Assembly: GCA_020636105.1 (NCBI GenBank)
Contig: JACJYL010000001.1
Coordinates: 4,231,001-4,295,000 of the forward strand
Source: Lewinellaceae bacterium
Lineage (GTDB): Bacteria; Bacteroidota; Bacteroidia; Chitinophagales; Saprospiraceae
Direction of reading: 5' to 3'
Length of the DNA stretch: 64,000 nucleotides
The position numbers and the translations under genes are program-made. Below, in pieces: positions 17,696 through 26,168 of the stretch. Each line of letters opens with the position of its first letter. Positions within the stretch are counted from its first letter, which is position 1. The notes under the pieces were generated by a model, which worked only from the letters and a program-made list of their open reading frames with translations, searched no databases and was not told the origin of the DNA.

Positions 17696-18145
17696 ATGAT
17701 CCAATTTGCCCACACCAACCTTATTACTGACGACTGGCAAAAACTGGCCGATTTTTACATCAACGTCTTCGGCTGTAAACCTTTATTCCCGGAAAGGGAT
17801 CTGAAAGGGAAATGGCTGGATCGTGCTACCGGCATCCGTGATGCACATCTCAAAGGGATTCACCTGGCCCTTCCTGGTTACGAAAATGATCTTCCGACGC
17901 TTGAAATTTTTCAATACATCTCCAACATAGAAAGCCCCGAATCGGTACCGAATACGAAGGGATTTGGACACATTGCTTTTAAGGTTGAAAACGTTTCGGA
18001 ATGGCTGGATCGTTTGCTGGCCCACGGAGGGTCGATGGTGGGCGAGGTGGTGGAAACAGAGATCGACGGTGCCGGGACCCTTGTCTTCGTTTATGCCCGT
18101 GACATCGACGGAAATATCATTGAATTACAAAGCTGGAAAAAATAA
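17696..18145 (+). CDS. VOC (glyoxalase/bleomycin resistance) family protein
   Basis: This 149-residue protein has two beta-alpha-beta-beta-beta VOC modules: FAHTNLITDDWQKLADFY at the start (His6 as the first metal ligand), GFGHIAFKVENV in the middle (second His) and the closing DIDGNIIELQSW (Glu). These positions match the three-ligand metal site of glyoxalase I-like or dioxygenase-like enzymes. The substrate is unknown. A cupin gene follows after 6 bp, so the two are probably co-transcribed. Confidence 0.85.
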   Translation: MIQFAHTNLITDDWQKLADFYINVFGCKPLFPERDLKGKWLDRATGIRDAHLKGIHLALPGYENDLPTLEIFQYISNIESPESVPNTKGFGHIAFKVENVSEWLDRLLAHGGSMVGEVVETEIDGAGTLVFVYARDIDGNIIELQSWKK

Positions 18146-18151
18146 AAATGA

Positions 18152-18511
18152 ATGGAAAAAGTAAATGTGCCCGAAAAGTTATCCCTTTTTTCTGACCACT
18201 GGAACCCGCGCATCGTGGGTGAACTAAACGGGCAATATGTCAAGCTGGCCAAGCTTAAAGGCGAATTCGTCTGGCACAAACACGAGGAGGAAGATGAATT
18301 ATTTTATGTGGTGAGTGGGAAACTCAAACTCGAATTCAGAGACAAAGTCGTACATTTGGCCCCCAATGAGTTTTATATTGTCCCAAGAGGCATAGAACAC
18401 CGGCCGGTGGCCGAAGAAGAGGTGTCGGTGATGCTTTTCGAGCCTGTGGGGACTTTAAATACAGGGGATACGATAAATGCATTTACAAAAGAAACATTGA
18501 ACAAAATTTAG
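18152..18511 (+). CDS. Cupin-domain protein
   Basis: This 119-residue single-domain cupin has motif 1 as WHKHEEEDELFYVVSG (His42, His44, Glu49) and motif 2 around PRGIEHRPVAEE (His83), so all four usual metal ligands are present. The beta barrel is followed by a short C-terminal tail with no further domain. Small cupins act as isomerases, dioxygenases or binding proteins; this one cannot be assigned. An ATG at 18148 is out of frame; the ATG at 18152 starts the family N-terminus. It lies between the VOC gene (6 bp) and a secreted protein gene (2 bp). Confidence 0.85.
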   Translation: MEKVNVPEKLSLFSDHWNPRIVGELNGQYVKLAKLKGEFVWHKHEEEDELFYVVSGKLKLEFRDKVVHLAPNEFYIVPRGIEHRPVAEEEVSVMLFEPVGTLNTGDTINAFTKETLNKI

Positions 18512-18513
18512 GG

Positions 18514-19212
18514 ATGATTAATAAAAGACTTAAAAATGTGGCATGGCTGTTGCTACTGCCCTGTTTTGTTTTGGCCCAGGAAGGGTCAAACCTGCAATTG
18601 ATTTTAGAAAAGGCAACGTTTAGAAAGGGGCAAAGAAATTTTCAGATAGAAGTATATTTGGAGAATAAAGGGCTGGACACTTTATTTGTCATTCAACCTC
18701 AATCCGGGCATTTCGAAGGAAATTTTTTGAATCACGGAGACCTGGGTTTTGTCGGAGAGGTCAAAAAACCCTATCAACTGGCCTTAAAACAGGAAGGAGT
18801 TTGCGCGAATGAGGAAGTCACCTATTCTTCGAATGAACCGACCAAATTATTTCATTTGTACAACTTCCATGTGGTTACACTATATCCCGGACAACGATCC
18901 AAAAAATTTGTAGCGAGTTTTGCCGCCGAACAAACGTTTTGTCCTGAAGCCCAATACACCGTTCAAATAGCTTACGATCCCCAATTCACCACCATTACAA
19001 AAGAACAGAAACAACAGATTGAGCTCCGGAAAAATGCCTTTGATGAAATCATGGGAGAGGCCGCAGATTTCATGGAAAAAGAAGGCATAGAAACGGAACA
19101 GCGCCAACCTCCGAGATCCCTGATGCATACCATTTGGGATAATGACAATATCATTCAATCCCTTTCCCGAACCAAAGCCAGCTCAGCAGCTGTTGCCGTG
19201 GTTAAAGCTTAA
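18514..19212 (+). CDS. Secreted protein of unknown function, tandem paralogue A
   Basis: This 232-residue protein has a signal peptide (VAWLLLLPCFVLAQ, cleaved near residue 22) and no lipobox. The mature part opens with a beta-rich domain (LILEKATFRKGQRNFQIEVY) and ends with a helical segment. It shares with its neighbour at 19231-19929 the blocks LILEKxTxxxG, PGxRSKK and YxPQxxTIT. I know no named family. The pattern of polar beta strands with a PG-turn resembles Ig-like folds of periplasmic chaperone-type proteins, which is weak inference. It starts 2 bp after the cupin stop. Confidence 0.7.
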   Translation: MINKRLKNVAWLLLLPCFVLAQEGSNLQLILEKATFRKGQRNFQIEVYLENKGLDTLFVIQPQSGHFEGNFLNHGDLGFVGEVKKPYQLALKQEGVCANEEVTYSSNEPTKLFHLYNFHVVTLYPGQRSKKFVASFAAEQTFCPEAQYTVQIAYDPQFTTITKEQKQQIELRKNAFDEIMGEAADFMEKEGIETEQRQPPRSLMHTIWDNDNIIQSLSRTKASSAAVAVVKA

Positions 19213-19230
19213 TCTATAAACACTAATAAC

Positions 19231-19929
19231 ATGCTAAAGAATGATCACTTTAAAATCATAATACTGGCCTGCCTGATCCCGTTTTTTGCTACGGGCCAGG
19301 AGCAATATCGCTTGATTCTTGAAAAAGGAACCTATGAAACCGGGTCGTCAAAATTGGGATTGGATATTATTATAGAAAATAACAGCCAGGATACTTTGGT
19401 CATGGTGAAACCCGGGTATAACCATTTTTTGGAACACTATGCCTTTCAGGGCATCCGTTACATAGGCGAAAAACAAAAACCTTATAACTTACAGCTCAAT
19501 ATCGAAACCCCATGTGAGGAGGAGGTTGAAATGATGGCCCCCGTTCAGGATTATCCAAAATCCGTTCATCTCAGGCATTATGACATCGTTTCCATTCCGC
19601 CCGGAGAACGATCTAAAAAATATAGTGTATTCATCAACCTGGCAGGGTTGGAGTTTTGTGAAGAAGGCTTATACAGTGCGCGGCTTATCTACAATCCTCA
19701 ATACGAAACCATTACCGCAAAGCAGCGTAAATTCCTTGAGAATAAAAAGAAGGCATTTGATGATTTGATCCGGGAATCCAGGACTTACATTGAAAAAGAA
19801 AAACTTTCTCCGGATACGTTGAGCACTTCGGGCACCCCATTGCATTTGGTGCTGGACAGCTATTACAATATTCAGTCCCTGACGGAAACGAGCCTGATTT
19901 CGGAAAAAATTGAATTGACACAAAAATAG
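19231..19929 (+). CDS. Secreted protein of unknown function, tandem paralogue B
   Basis: This 232-residue protein is a diverged copy of the preceding gene product: equal length, signal peptide (IIILACLIPFFATGQ, cleaved near residue 22), LILEKGTYETG at the start, PPGERSKKYSVF in the middle, YNPQYETITAKQ and a helical C-terminus with YNIQSLT matching NIIQSLS. The separation is 18 bp, so it is likely the same transcript. Both copies keep a pair of cysteines (CxEE near 94 and FC near 149), which may form a disulfide in the periplasm. Function unknown. Confidence 0.7.
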   Translation: MLKNDHFKIIILACLIPFFATGQEQYRLILEKGTYETGSSKLGLDIIIENNSQDTLVMVKPGYNHFLEHYAFQGIRYIGEKQKPYNLQLNIETPCEEEVEMMAPVQDYPKSVHLRHYDIVSIPPGERSKKYSVFINLAGLEFCEEGLYSARLIYNPQYETITAKQRKFLENKKKAFDDLIRESRTYIEKEKLSPDTLSTSGTPLHLVLDSYYNIQSLTETSLISEKIELTQK

Positions 19930-19944
19930 ACGCCATCTAAATTG

Positions 19945-20313
19945 ATGAAGCACCTTTTAACGATCGGGCTTTTGATCCTTTCAAACTCATTCATGACCTT
20001 TGCATGGTACGGCCACCTGAAATTTGCCGAGTGGAAATGGTTCAACAAGTTGGGATTGTTTTCCATAATCCTCATCAGCTGGGGCATTGCCTTTTTCGAG
20101 TATTGTTTCCAGGTGCCTGCCAACAAATTCGGTTTTAAAGCCAATGGCGGTCCTTTTTCCCTGGTGGAACTAAAAGTGATTCAGGAGGTGATTACCCTCA
20201 TCGTATTCATGGTGTTTACTCTTTTGGTTTTTAAAAATGAGACCTTCAGAGTCAACCATTTGATCGGGTTCATTTTTTTAGTGCTGGCCGTTTACTTCAT
20301 ATTCAAAAAATAA
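19945..20313 (+). CDS. DMT-family (DUF486) small membrane protein
   Basis: This 122-residue protein has four predicted membrane helices and the DUF486 pattern: FMTFAWYGHLKF in the first loop, ISWGIAFFEYCFQVPANKFG in the second and LKVIQEVITL in the third. DUF486 proteins are half-size relatives of drug/metabolite transporters that probably pair to form a channel; the substrate is unknown. The start is the ATG at 19945, which directly follows an in-frame TTG. The stop overlaps the next gene by one base (TAATG), so the two are coupled. Confidence 0.85.
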   Translation: MKHLLTIGLLILSNSFMTFAWYGHLKFAEWKWFNKLGLFSIILISWGIAFFEYCFQVPANKFGFKANGGPFSLVELKVIQEVITLIVFMVFTLLVFKNETFRVNHLIGFIFLVLAVYFIFKK

Positions 20314-20801
20314 TGAAATACCTCACGACTAAAACACTTTCAGCCCTTCAAAAAAAGGAAATCATTGCCCTTTGGAATGCTGAATTTGTCACCACCATCC
20401 GTATGGGAGGAGTGGAGGATCTTGAAAAGTATTTGGCAGGAGTGACGAATCATTGCCATCTTTTTATGCTCGATGAAGCGGGCGTGATCAAAGGATGGTT
20501 TTTTACGTTTGACCGGGAAGGCCAGCGATGGTTCGTCATGATCGTATCCTCCGGATTTCAGGGTAAAGGATATGGCAGTGCACTGGTTGCGAAAGGCAAG
20601 GAAGGGCATTCGGAACTCAATGGCTGGGTCGTCGATTCATTGGACTACAAGATTCAAAACGGGATCACCTACCGGCCTCCGCTCGATTTTTATCGAAAAA
20701 ACGGGTTTGAGATTCTGCCGGATATCGTGCAGGAAACGCCGAGGTTGAGAACGATAAAAATCAGGTGGACAGAAAAACCGGAAAAGATTGATTTATCCTA
20801 A
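20313..20801 (+). CDS. GNAT family N-acetyltransferase
   Basis: This 162-residue protein has the GNAT fold: motif A as VSSGFQGKGYGSALV (about residues 74-88, with the Q/RxxGxG/A acetyl-CoA pyrophosphate loop QGKGYG) and a late motif B with RPPLDFYRKNGFEIL (about 121-135). The acceptor cannot be told. The ATG at 20313 overlaps the stop of the upstream DMT-type gene. The 102 bp gap before the ABC exporter holds no strong terminator. Confidence 0.85.
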   Translation: MKYLTTKTLSALQKKEIIALWNAEFVTTIRMGGVEDLEKYLAGVTNHCHLFMLDEAGVIKGWFFTFDREGQRWFVMIVSSGFQGKGYGSALVAKGKEGHSELNGWVVDSLDYKIQNGITYRPPLDFYRKNGFEILPDIVQETPRLRTIKIRWTEKPEKIDLS

Positions 20802-20903
20802 CTTTATGAAGTCAGTAAAAACGAAGAAATATTCGACAAGGGCAACCAAATTCCCTTGTCATTGTTAATAAAACATAAGAGAAAAATCAATTTAGACAGT
20901 TTT

Positions 20904-22544
20904 ATGAATCAAACGCCGGTACGCAGATTTTGGAGTTTATTGCGGTTGTATAAAAACCAGTTGCGCCAAATTTATGCATTTGCCATCTTCAACGGGATCG
21001 TCAATTTGTCTCTCCCCCTCGGAATACAGGCCATCATCAACTTTTTGCAAACCGGGGAGGTGACCTCCTCCTGGGTGTTATTGGTCATTTTTGTGCTTTT
21101 AGGCATTGCCGTTACGGGCATCATCCAGGTCTATCAGTTGCGTATCGTCGAAAATATACAACAGGATATTTTTGCCCGTTCTTCCGTTGAGTTCGCTTAC
21201 CGTATTCCCAAAATAAAATTCTTGAAGCTGGATGAAATACACGCTCCGGAACTGGCCAACCGTTTTTTTGATACCCTGACCATTCAAAAAGGGTTGCCAA
21301 AGATATTGATCGATTTTTCATTGGCTTCTTTCCAGATCGTTTTCGGATTAATTCTACTGGCTATTTACAGCCCTTATTTTATCATTCTTGGATTGGCTCT
21401 CTTTTTTATTCTCTGGGTCATTTTCAGGATAACGGGTGTCAAGGGCCTGGCGACCAGTCTCAAAGAAAGTAAATACAAATATCAACTGGCCCACTGGCTT
21501 GAAGAAGTGGCCAGGATCAATAAAAGTTTTAAGATAAATGCTTTCAACGGGTTGCATTTAATTAAAATGGATGACATCACCTACAAATATTTAGAAGCCC
21601 GGGAAAATCATTTTAAAGTACTGCTCAACCAATTCCGTTATTTTATTGGATTCAAAGTATTTGTTGCAGCCGGATTATTGATTTTGGGTGGTTTGCTGGT
21701 CTTCCAGGAACAGATGAATATCGGCCAATTTGTAGCCGCTGAGATCATGATCATCCTCATTATCAATTCGGTTGAAAAGGTCATTCGCGTGATTGATACC
21801 ATTTACGATGTTTTGACAGCGCTGGAGAAAATAGGTTACGTTACAGACCTTGAATTGGATCAGGAAAACGGGCAATTGAATATGGAGACGAAAGGCCCCG
21901 TTGAGGTGGAAGCCCGGAATATTAGTTTTACTTATCCCGATGAGAAGCGATCGTTGTTTGATGAACTGTCCTTCAAAGTTCCGGCCGGCGCCAGGGTGGT
22001 TATTGCCGGGGAAACGGGAACAGGAAAATCTACGCTCCTGCATTTACTCGCCGGGGTTCATCCTTTGGATGGAGGAGAAATACTGATCAATGGCATCCCC
22101 ATGGATAATTATTCCAGAAAACAATTGTACGACAGAACAGGAATGGCTTTTTCCTCCAACCAGCTTTTTGAAGGTACTATTCGTGAAAACATTTTAATGG
22201 GAAGGGAGGTGCCGGAACGAAAAATTTTGGAAGTGATCCGATTACTGAGATTGGAAGAATTTATTGTCAGACAACCCGGAGGACTGGACTGTGCCATTGA
22301 TTCAGGAGGCAGGAGGTTGCCGAGAAGTTTTATTCAGAAATTATTGGTGGCCCGAACGATTATCGGCGACCCAATACTGTTGTTGATGGAAGACCCGCTA
22401 CAGTTTGTCAGCGATGAAGAGAAAAATAAAATCATTGATTATATCATGGATCCGGAGAGAAATTGGACGGTTATTGTGGTGGCGGATTACGCCTATTGGA
22501 AGACAAAGAGTAACCAGGTGCTTGAACTTAAAAATAAGATTTAA
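20904..22544 (+). CDS. ABC exporter subunit (fused membrane and ATPase domains) with altered ATPase motifs
   Basis: This 546-residue half-transporter has about six membrane helices (20-300) and a nucleotide-binding domain (330-546). It is followed by HlyD and TolC genes, so it is the inner-membrane motor of a type I-like export system. Walker A GETGTGKS (369-376) and a Q-loop Gln420 are intact, but the signature is DSGGRRLP in place of LSGGQ, Walker B ends in LLLMED (491-497) with the usual Asp position Met, and the H-loop reads VVADYAYW with no His. The start is ATG 20904; an upstream in-frame TTG at 20856 is less likely. No N-terminal peptidase domain is present. The cargo is unknown. Confidence 0.85.
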   Translation: MNQTPVRRFWSLLRLYKNQLRQIYAFAIFNGIVNLSLPLGIQAIINFLQTGEVTSSWVLLVIFVLLGIAVTGIIQVYQLRIVENIQQDIFARSSVEFAYRIPKIKFLKLDEIHAPELANRFFDTLTIQKGLPKILIDFSLASFQIVFGLILLAIYSPYFIILGLALFFILWVIFRITGVKGLATSLKESKYKYQLAHWLEEVARINKSFKINAFNGLHLIKMDDITYKYLEARENHFKVLLNQFRYFIGFKVFVAAGLLILGGLLVFQEQMNIGQFVAAEIMIILIINSVEKVIRVIDTIYDVLTALEKIGYVTDLELDQENGQLNMETKGPVEVEARNISFTYPDEKRSLFDELSFKVPAGARVVIAGETGTGKSTLLHLLAGVHPLDGGEILINGIPMDNYSRKQLYDRTGMAFSSNQLFEGTIRENILMGREVPERKILEVIRLLRLEEFIVRQPGGLDCAIDSGGRRLPRSFIQKLLVARTIIGDPILLLMEDPLQFVSDEEKNKIIDYIMDPERNWTVIVVADYAYWKTKSNQVLELKNKI

Positions 22545-22547
22545 AAA

Positions 22548-23924
22548 ATGCTGAATATCTCGGAAAATAGCATCGCGGAATTCGTTGATCTGAAGCGGTT
22601 CAAGGCTTTTCGGTTGTTGCGAAAAAAAAGTTTCAAAAAATTTCCGCTTTACCTTGGCATAGTTCTTTTGGCCGGGTTGGTCATCAGTTTGTTTTTGCCC
22701 TGGACTCAAAATATTGAAGCCAAAGGTTATGTAACGACCCGATCGCCGGAGCAAAGACCTCAAGCCATCCAATCCGTTATTTCCGGCAAACTGGAAAAAT
22801 GGTACGTTCGGGAAGGTGATTTTGTGGAAGCCGGGGATACTATCGTTTATATTTCGGAGGTCAAAAGTGAGTATTTTGACCCCAACCTTATTGAACGCAC
22901 TACGGAACAGGCTCAGGCTAAATCACAGAGTATTGATGTTTATGACAATAAAGTTACAGCGCTCGAAAATCAGTATGAGGCGCTGGAAGATGGTCTCCGG
23001 TTGAAACTGTTGCAGACCCGGAACAAAATCGAACAAACGCGGAATAAAATAAGAATCGACAGCATTGATCTGTACGCTTACCGTGCAAATTATGAAATTG
23101 CCCTGAATCAGCTCAGTCGTACGCAGGAACTTTATGATAAAGGCCTGAAATCACTTTCCGAACTTCAGGAAAAACAGTTGAAAGTACAAGAGGTCCAGGC
23201 CAAGGTCACCGTCCAGGAAAATAAATTGCTCAATCAGAAAAATGAGTATGCCAATTTAAAAATCGAGTTGCCGGCCATCGAAAGCGAATATGCAGATAAA
23301 CTGTCCAAATCACAATCTGACCGGCAAACGGCATTTTCCGGCAGGCTGGAAGCCGTAGCCGCTGCCTCCAAGCTTCAAAATCAATTGAGTAATTACAGCC
23401 TGCGCCAAAATTTCTACTACATCACGGCCCCTCAATCGGGATACATCACCAAGACCCTCAAAAAGGGCGTTGGGGAGATCATCAAAGAAGGAACCGATAT
23501 TGCCACCATCATGCCCGCTGTTTATGATCTTGCAGTAGAAATTTATGTGAAACCGCAAGACCTTCCTTTGTTGCAGACAGGTAATGAGGTTCGCCTGCGT
23601 TTTGATGGCTGGCCCGCTATAGTAATCAGTGGCTGGCCGGAATCTTCCACAGGTATTTTTGACGGAGAAATTGCAGCTATCGACCAGTTTATCAGCGAAA
23701 ATGGACACTACAGGATGTTAATAAGCCCCGCTGGAACACGAAAATCCTGGCCGGAACAATTGAGATTCGGAGCAGGAGCCAATACCTTTATCCTGCTGAA
23801 CGACGTGCCTTTATGGTACGAAGTGTGGAGGCAGTTAAACGGGTTTCCACCGGATTTTTACCGGAAAGGAAAAGAAGAAAATCAGGATGTTAAACGAAAG
23901 GCTCCTATAAAATCTGTAAAATAG
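22548..23924 (+). CDS. HlyD-family periplasmic adaptor (membrane fusion) protein
   Basis: This 458-residue protein has a cytoplasmic N-terminus of about 33 residues, one membrane helix (LYLGIVLLAGLVISLFLPW, about 35-53), a barrel-sandwich start (YVTTRSPEQRPQAIQSVISG), a long alpha-hairpin with coiled coil (about 115-255) and a beta-barrel domain (PQSGYITKTLKKGVGEIIKE). It links the ABC exporter to the outer membrane TolC protein. It starts 3 bp after the exporter stop. The hairpin length is in the normal range for HlyD and not shortened. Gene order exporter-adaptor-thioesterase-TolC suggests one transcript. Confidence 0.9.
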   Translation: MLNISENSIAEFVDLKRFKAFRLLRKKSFKKFPLYLGIVLLAGLVISLFLPWTQNIEAKGYVTTRSPEQRPQAIQSVISGKLEKWYVREGDFVEAGDTIVYISEVKSEYFDPNLIERTTEQAQAKSQSIDVYDNKVTALENQYEALEDGLRLKLLQTRNKIEQTRNKIRIDSIDLYAYRANYEIALNQLSRTQELYDKGLKSLSELQEKQLKVQEVQAKVTVQENKLLNQKNEYANLKIELPAIESEYADKLSKSQSDRQTAFSGRLEAVAAASKLQNQLSNYSLRQNFYYITAPQSGYITKTLKKGVGEIIKEGTDIATIMPAVYDLAVEIYVKPQDLPLLQTGNEVRLRFDGWPAIVISGWPESSTGIFDGEIAAIDQFISENGHYRMLISPAGTRKSWPEQLRFGAGANTFILLNDVPLWYEVWRQLNGFPPDFYRKGKEENQDVKRKAPIKSVK

Positions 23925-23926
23925 CT

Positions 23927-24313
23927 ATGAAATTTTATTCCAGGAAATTAATCAAACCCGGTGACCTTAATGCTCGTAATACTTTATTTGGCGGGGCACT
24001 GCTTAAGTGGATAGACGAAGAAGCAGGGATTTATTCAATGACAAAGCTTGATTCCAAAAGCGTGGTGACGAAATATATTTCAGAAATAAATTTTGTAAAC
24101 TCTGCCCGACAGGGTGATGTAATTGAGATTGGCCTGGGATTTAAATCTATTGGGCGGACTTCGATTTCTTTTTCTTGTACCGTCAGAAATTTATTTTCCA
24201 AACAAATCATCATAATCATTGACAATTTAGTATTTGTTAACGTGGACGAGCATGGCAGCCCAAAGCCTCATGGCAAAACTTTGGATAATTTGTCGCTCGA
24301 TCTAAAAGCGTAA
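23927..24313 (+). CDS. Acyl-CoA thioesterase (hotdog fold, YciA-like)
   Basis: This 128-residue protein starts with LIKPGDLNARNTLFGGALLKWIDE, the hotdog helix and catalytic region of acyl-CoA hydrolases of the YciA/BACH group: the N-x-x-x-x-F-G-G pattern and the following Asp are present. KYISEINFVN and IEIGLGFKSIGRTSI continue the family. It would hydrolyse an acyl-CoA to free acid and CoA, probably as a hexamer in the cytoplasm. It lies between the adaptor (2 bp) and TolC (9 bp) genes of an export operon, which is unusual; the exported product may be acylated or the gene may be a passenger. Confidence 0.88.
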   Translation: MKFYSRKLIKPGDLNARNTLFGGALLKWIDEEAGIYSMTKLDSKSVVTKYISEINFVNSARQGDVIEIGLGFKSIGRTSISFSCTVRNLFSKQIIIIIDNLVFVNVDEHGSPKPHGKTLDNLSLDLKA

Positions 24314-24322
24314 ATCACCGGG

Positions 24323-25738
24323 ATGAAAAAAATATTGTGTTTGAAATCAGTGTGTCTGATCTGTTTTCTCCTCGTTTTCCATAATGGTTTTGCCCAGGCA
24401 GATTCCTCTTTATTGTCTTTTAACGTGTTTGCGGAATATGTACTGAACAATCATCCTCTGGCCCGGCAGGCGGCATTGAAAGATGATTTTGCTGCCGCGG
24501 AATGGATGGCTGCCAGGGGACATTTCGATCCTGTGCTCTCTTCAGGCTGGAACGATAAATTTTTTGACGATAAACACTATTACCGACTCTTTTCCAACCA
24601 GTTAAATATTCCCCTTCGGTATGGAATTGAAATTGAAGGCACTTATGAAAATACAGAAGGCGTCTATTTGAATCCCGAGCATAAAACCGACGAGAACGGC
24701 CTTTGGAGCCTTGGCGTGAAAGCTAATTTACTCCAGGGCTTATTGATCGATGAGCGTAGAGCCGGTTTACAAAAAGCGGAATTTTTTCAAAAGATTGCAG
24801 AAAATCAAAAAGCATCCCTTTTGAATGACCTGCTTTTCCAGGCTTCACAAGCCTACTTGTTGTGGCAAAAAGATTATTTTACCCGGGAAGTGATCAGGGA
24901 AGGGATTGATCTGGCGGTTGTTTATTTTGAGGCCACCAGAACCTCTTATCTAAACGGGGAAAAAACAGCCATCGACACCCTTGAAGCCCGGATGATTCTT
25001 CAGGACAGGGAGGCACAGCTACAGGCGAACGAGGTTTTATTGGTAAAATCCAAACAGCAATTAGAACAGTATCTTTGGATGGATGGCTTGCCGGGGGAAT
25101 TGCCACTGCTCACTTCGCCGGAGTCCCAGGAGGAGAATGTTTTTGTCCCTGAGGATAGCCAAACTATGGCTGATCTGGTCAATGTTCATCCTCTATTGCT
25201 CGAGAAACAAAATAAGAAAGCATATTATGAGGTCGAACAACGCCTCAAAAAAGATAAACTCAAACCCAAACTCAAAGTCAAATACAATCCATTGTTGGGC
25301 ACTTCCGGTCAGGGGATTACACCTGTTTTTTCCGCGGCCAATTTTAAATGGGGAATTGACTTTTCAATGCCCTTGTTTTTCAGAAGCGAAAGGGCCGGAC
25401 TTCAGCAAAGCCGGTTGAAAATACAGGAGGTAGAATATGACATCCTGGATAAGCGTAATGTGCTGGAGAATAAAATAAAAGCGAGTTTGAACCAGCAGCA
25501 AATCCTTTTGCAGCAGTTGCAATTGCAGCAAAAAAACATTGATGGTTATTTGACGTTGCTAGAGGCTGAGTATGAAAAAAACCTTTTCGGGGAGAGTTCT
25601 GTATTTTTGATCAACAAACGCCAGGAGAAATACCTGGAAAGCAGGATCAAATTAATAGAACTGAACATGAAATATAAAATGGAACAATTGAATTATCTTT
25701 ACTTAAGCAACCGACTGCTTTATGTTATCTTAAATTAA
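24323..25738 (+). CDS. TolC-family outer membrane efflux protein
   Basis: This 471-residue protein has a signal peptide (FLLVFHNGFAQ, cleaved near residue 26) and two repeats of the TolC helical-barrel pattern: a first region with FAEYVLNNHPLARQAAL and a later region with LVNVHPLLLEKQNKKAYYE and long Gln-rich coiled-coil helices (LNQQQILLQQLQLQQKN). It forms the outer membrane channel for the upstream ABC/HlyD pair. The second half ends with YLYLSNRLLYVILN. It is the last gene of the export operon; DUF1801 follows after 16 bp. Confidence 0.9.
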   Translation: MKKILCLKSVCLICFLLVFHNGFAQADSSLLSFNVFAEYVLNNHPLARQAALKDDFAAAEWMAARGHFDPVLSSGWNDKFFDDKHYYRLFSNQLNIPLRYGIEIEGTYENTEGVYLNPEHKTDENGLWSLGVKANLLQGLLIDERRAGLQKAEFFQKIAENQKASLLNDLLFQASQAYLLWQKDYFTREVIREGIDLAVVYFEATRTSYLNGEKTAIDTLEARMILQDREAQLQANEVLLVKSKQQLEQYLWMDGLPGELPLLTSPESQEENVFVPEDSQTMADLVNVHPLLLEKQNKKAYYEVEQRLKKDKLKPKLKVKYNPLLGTSGQGITPVFSAANFKWGIDFSMPLFFRSERAGLQQSRLKIQEVEYDILDKRNVLENKIKASLNQQQILLQQLQLQQKNIDGYLTLLEAEYEKNLFGESSVFLINKRQEKYLESRIKLIELNMKYKMEQLNYLYLSNRLLYVILN

Positions 25739-25754
25739 GTATTTTTTAAAAGAT

Positions 25755-26132
25755 ATGGATGCCAGTAAAATTATTCACATTAATATAGATGAGTACATCC
25801 TATCCTTCCCTGAAACTGTTCAGCAAATGTTACAGGAACTCAGGGAGACCATCCGCAGCGCAGCTCCCGAGGCAATGGAATGCATTAGCTACAACATGCC
25901 GGCTTTCAAATACCATGGTATGCTGGTGTATTTCGCAGGATATAAAAACCATATCGGCTTTTATCCCACCGCATCGGGCATCAGGGCTTTTAAAGACAAG
26001 TTATCCGACTATCCGTTCAGCAAAGGAACGGTGCGGTTTCCCTTAAACGAGTCGCTGCCATTGGATCTCATTCGTGAGATGGTTGATTTTCGGGTGAGAG
26101 AAAACCTGACAAAAAAAAGTAAGAAAAAATAA
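25755..26132 (+). CDS. DUF1801 (YdhG-like) protein
   Basis: This 125-residue protein fits DUF1801: EYILSFPETVQQMLQELRET at the start, ECISYNMPAFKYHGMLVYFA in the middle and FPLNESLPLDLIREMVDFR at the end. Members have a small alpha-beta fold and have been named iron-chaperone-like after frataxin-like relatives in Bacillus, but most are uncharacterised. It ends in a lysine-rich tail (LTKKSKKK). The short gap after tolC leaves co-transcription with the export operon open. Confidence 0.85.
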   Translation: MDASKIIHINIDEYILSFPETVQQMLQELRETIRSAAPEAMECISYNMPAFKYHGMLVYFAGYKNHIGFYPTASGIRAFKDKLSDYPFSKGTVRFPLNESLPLDLIREMVDFRVRENLTKKSKKK

Positions 26133-26168
26133 ATTAAATCTCTTGCACTTTTCCAAAATACAATTAAC

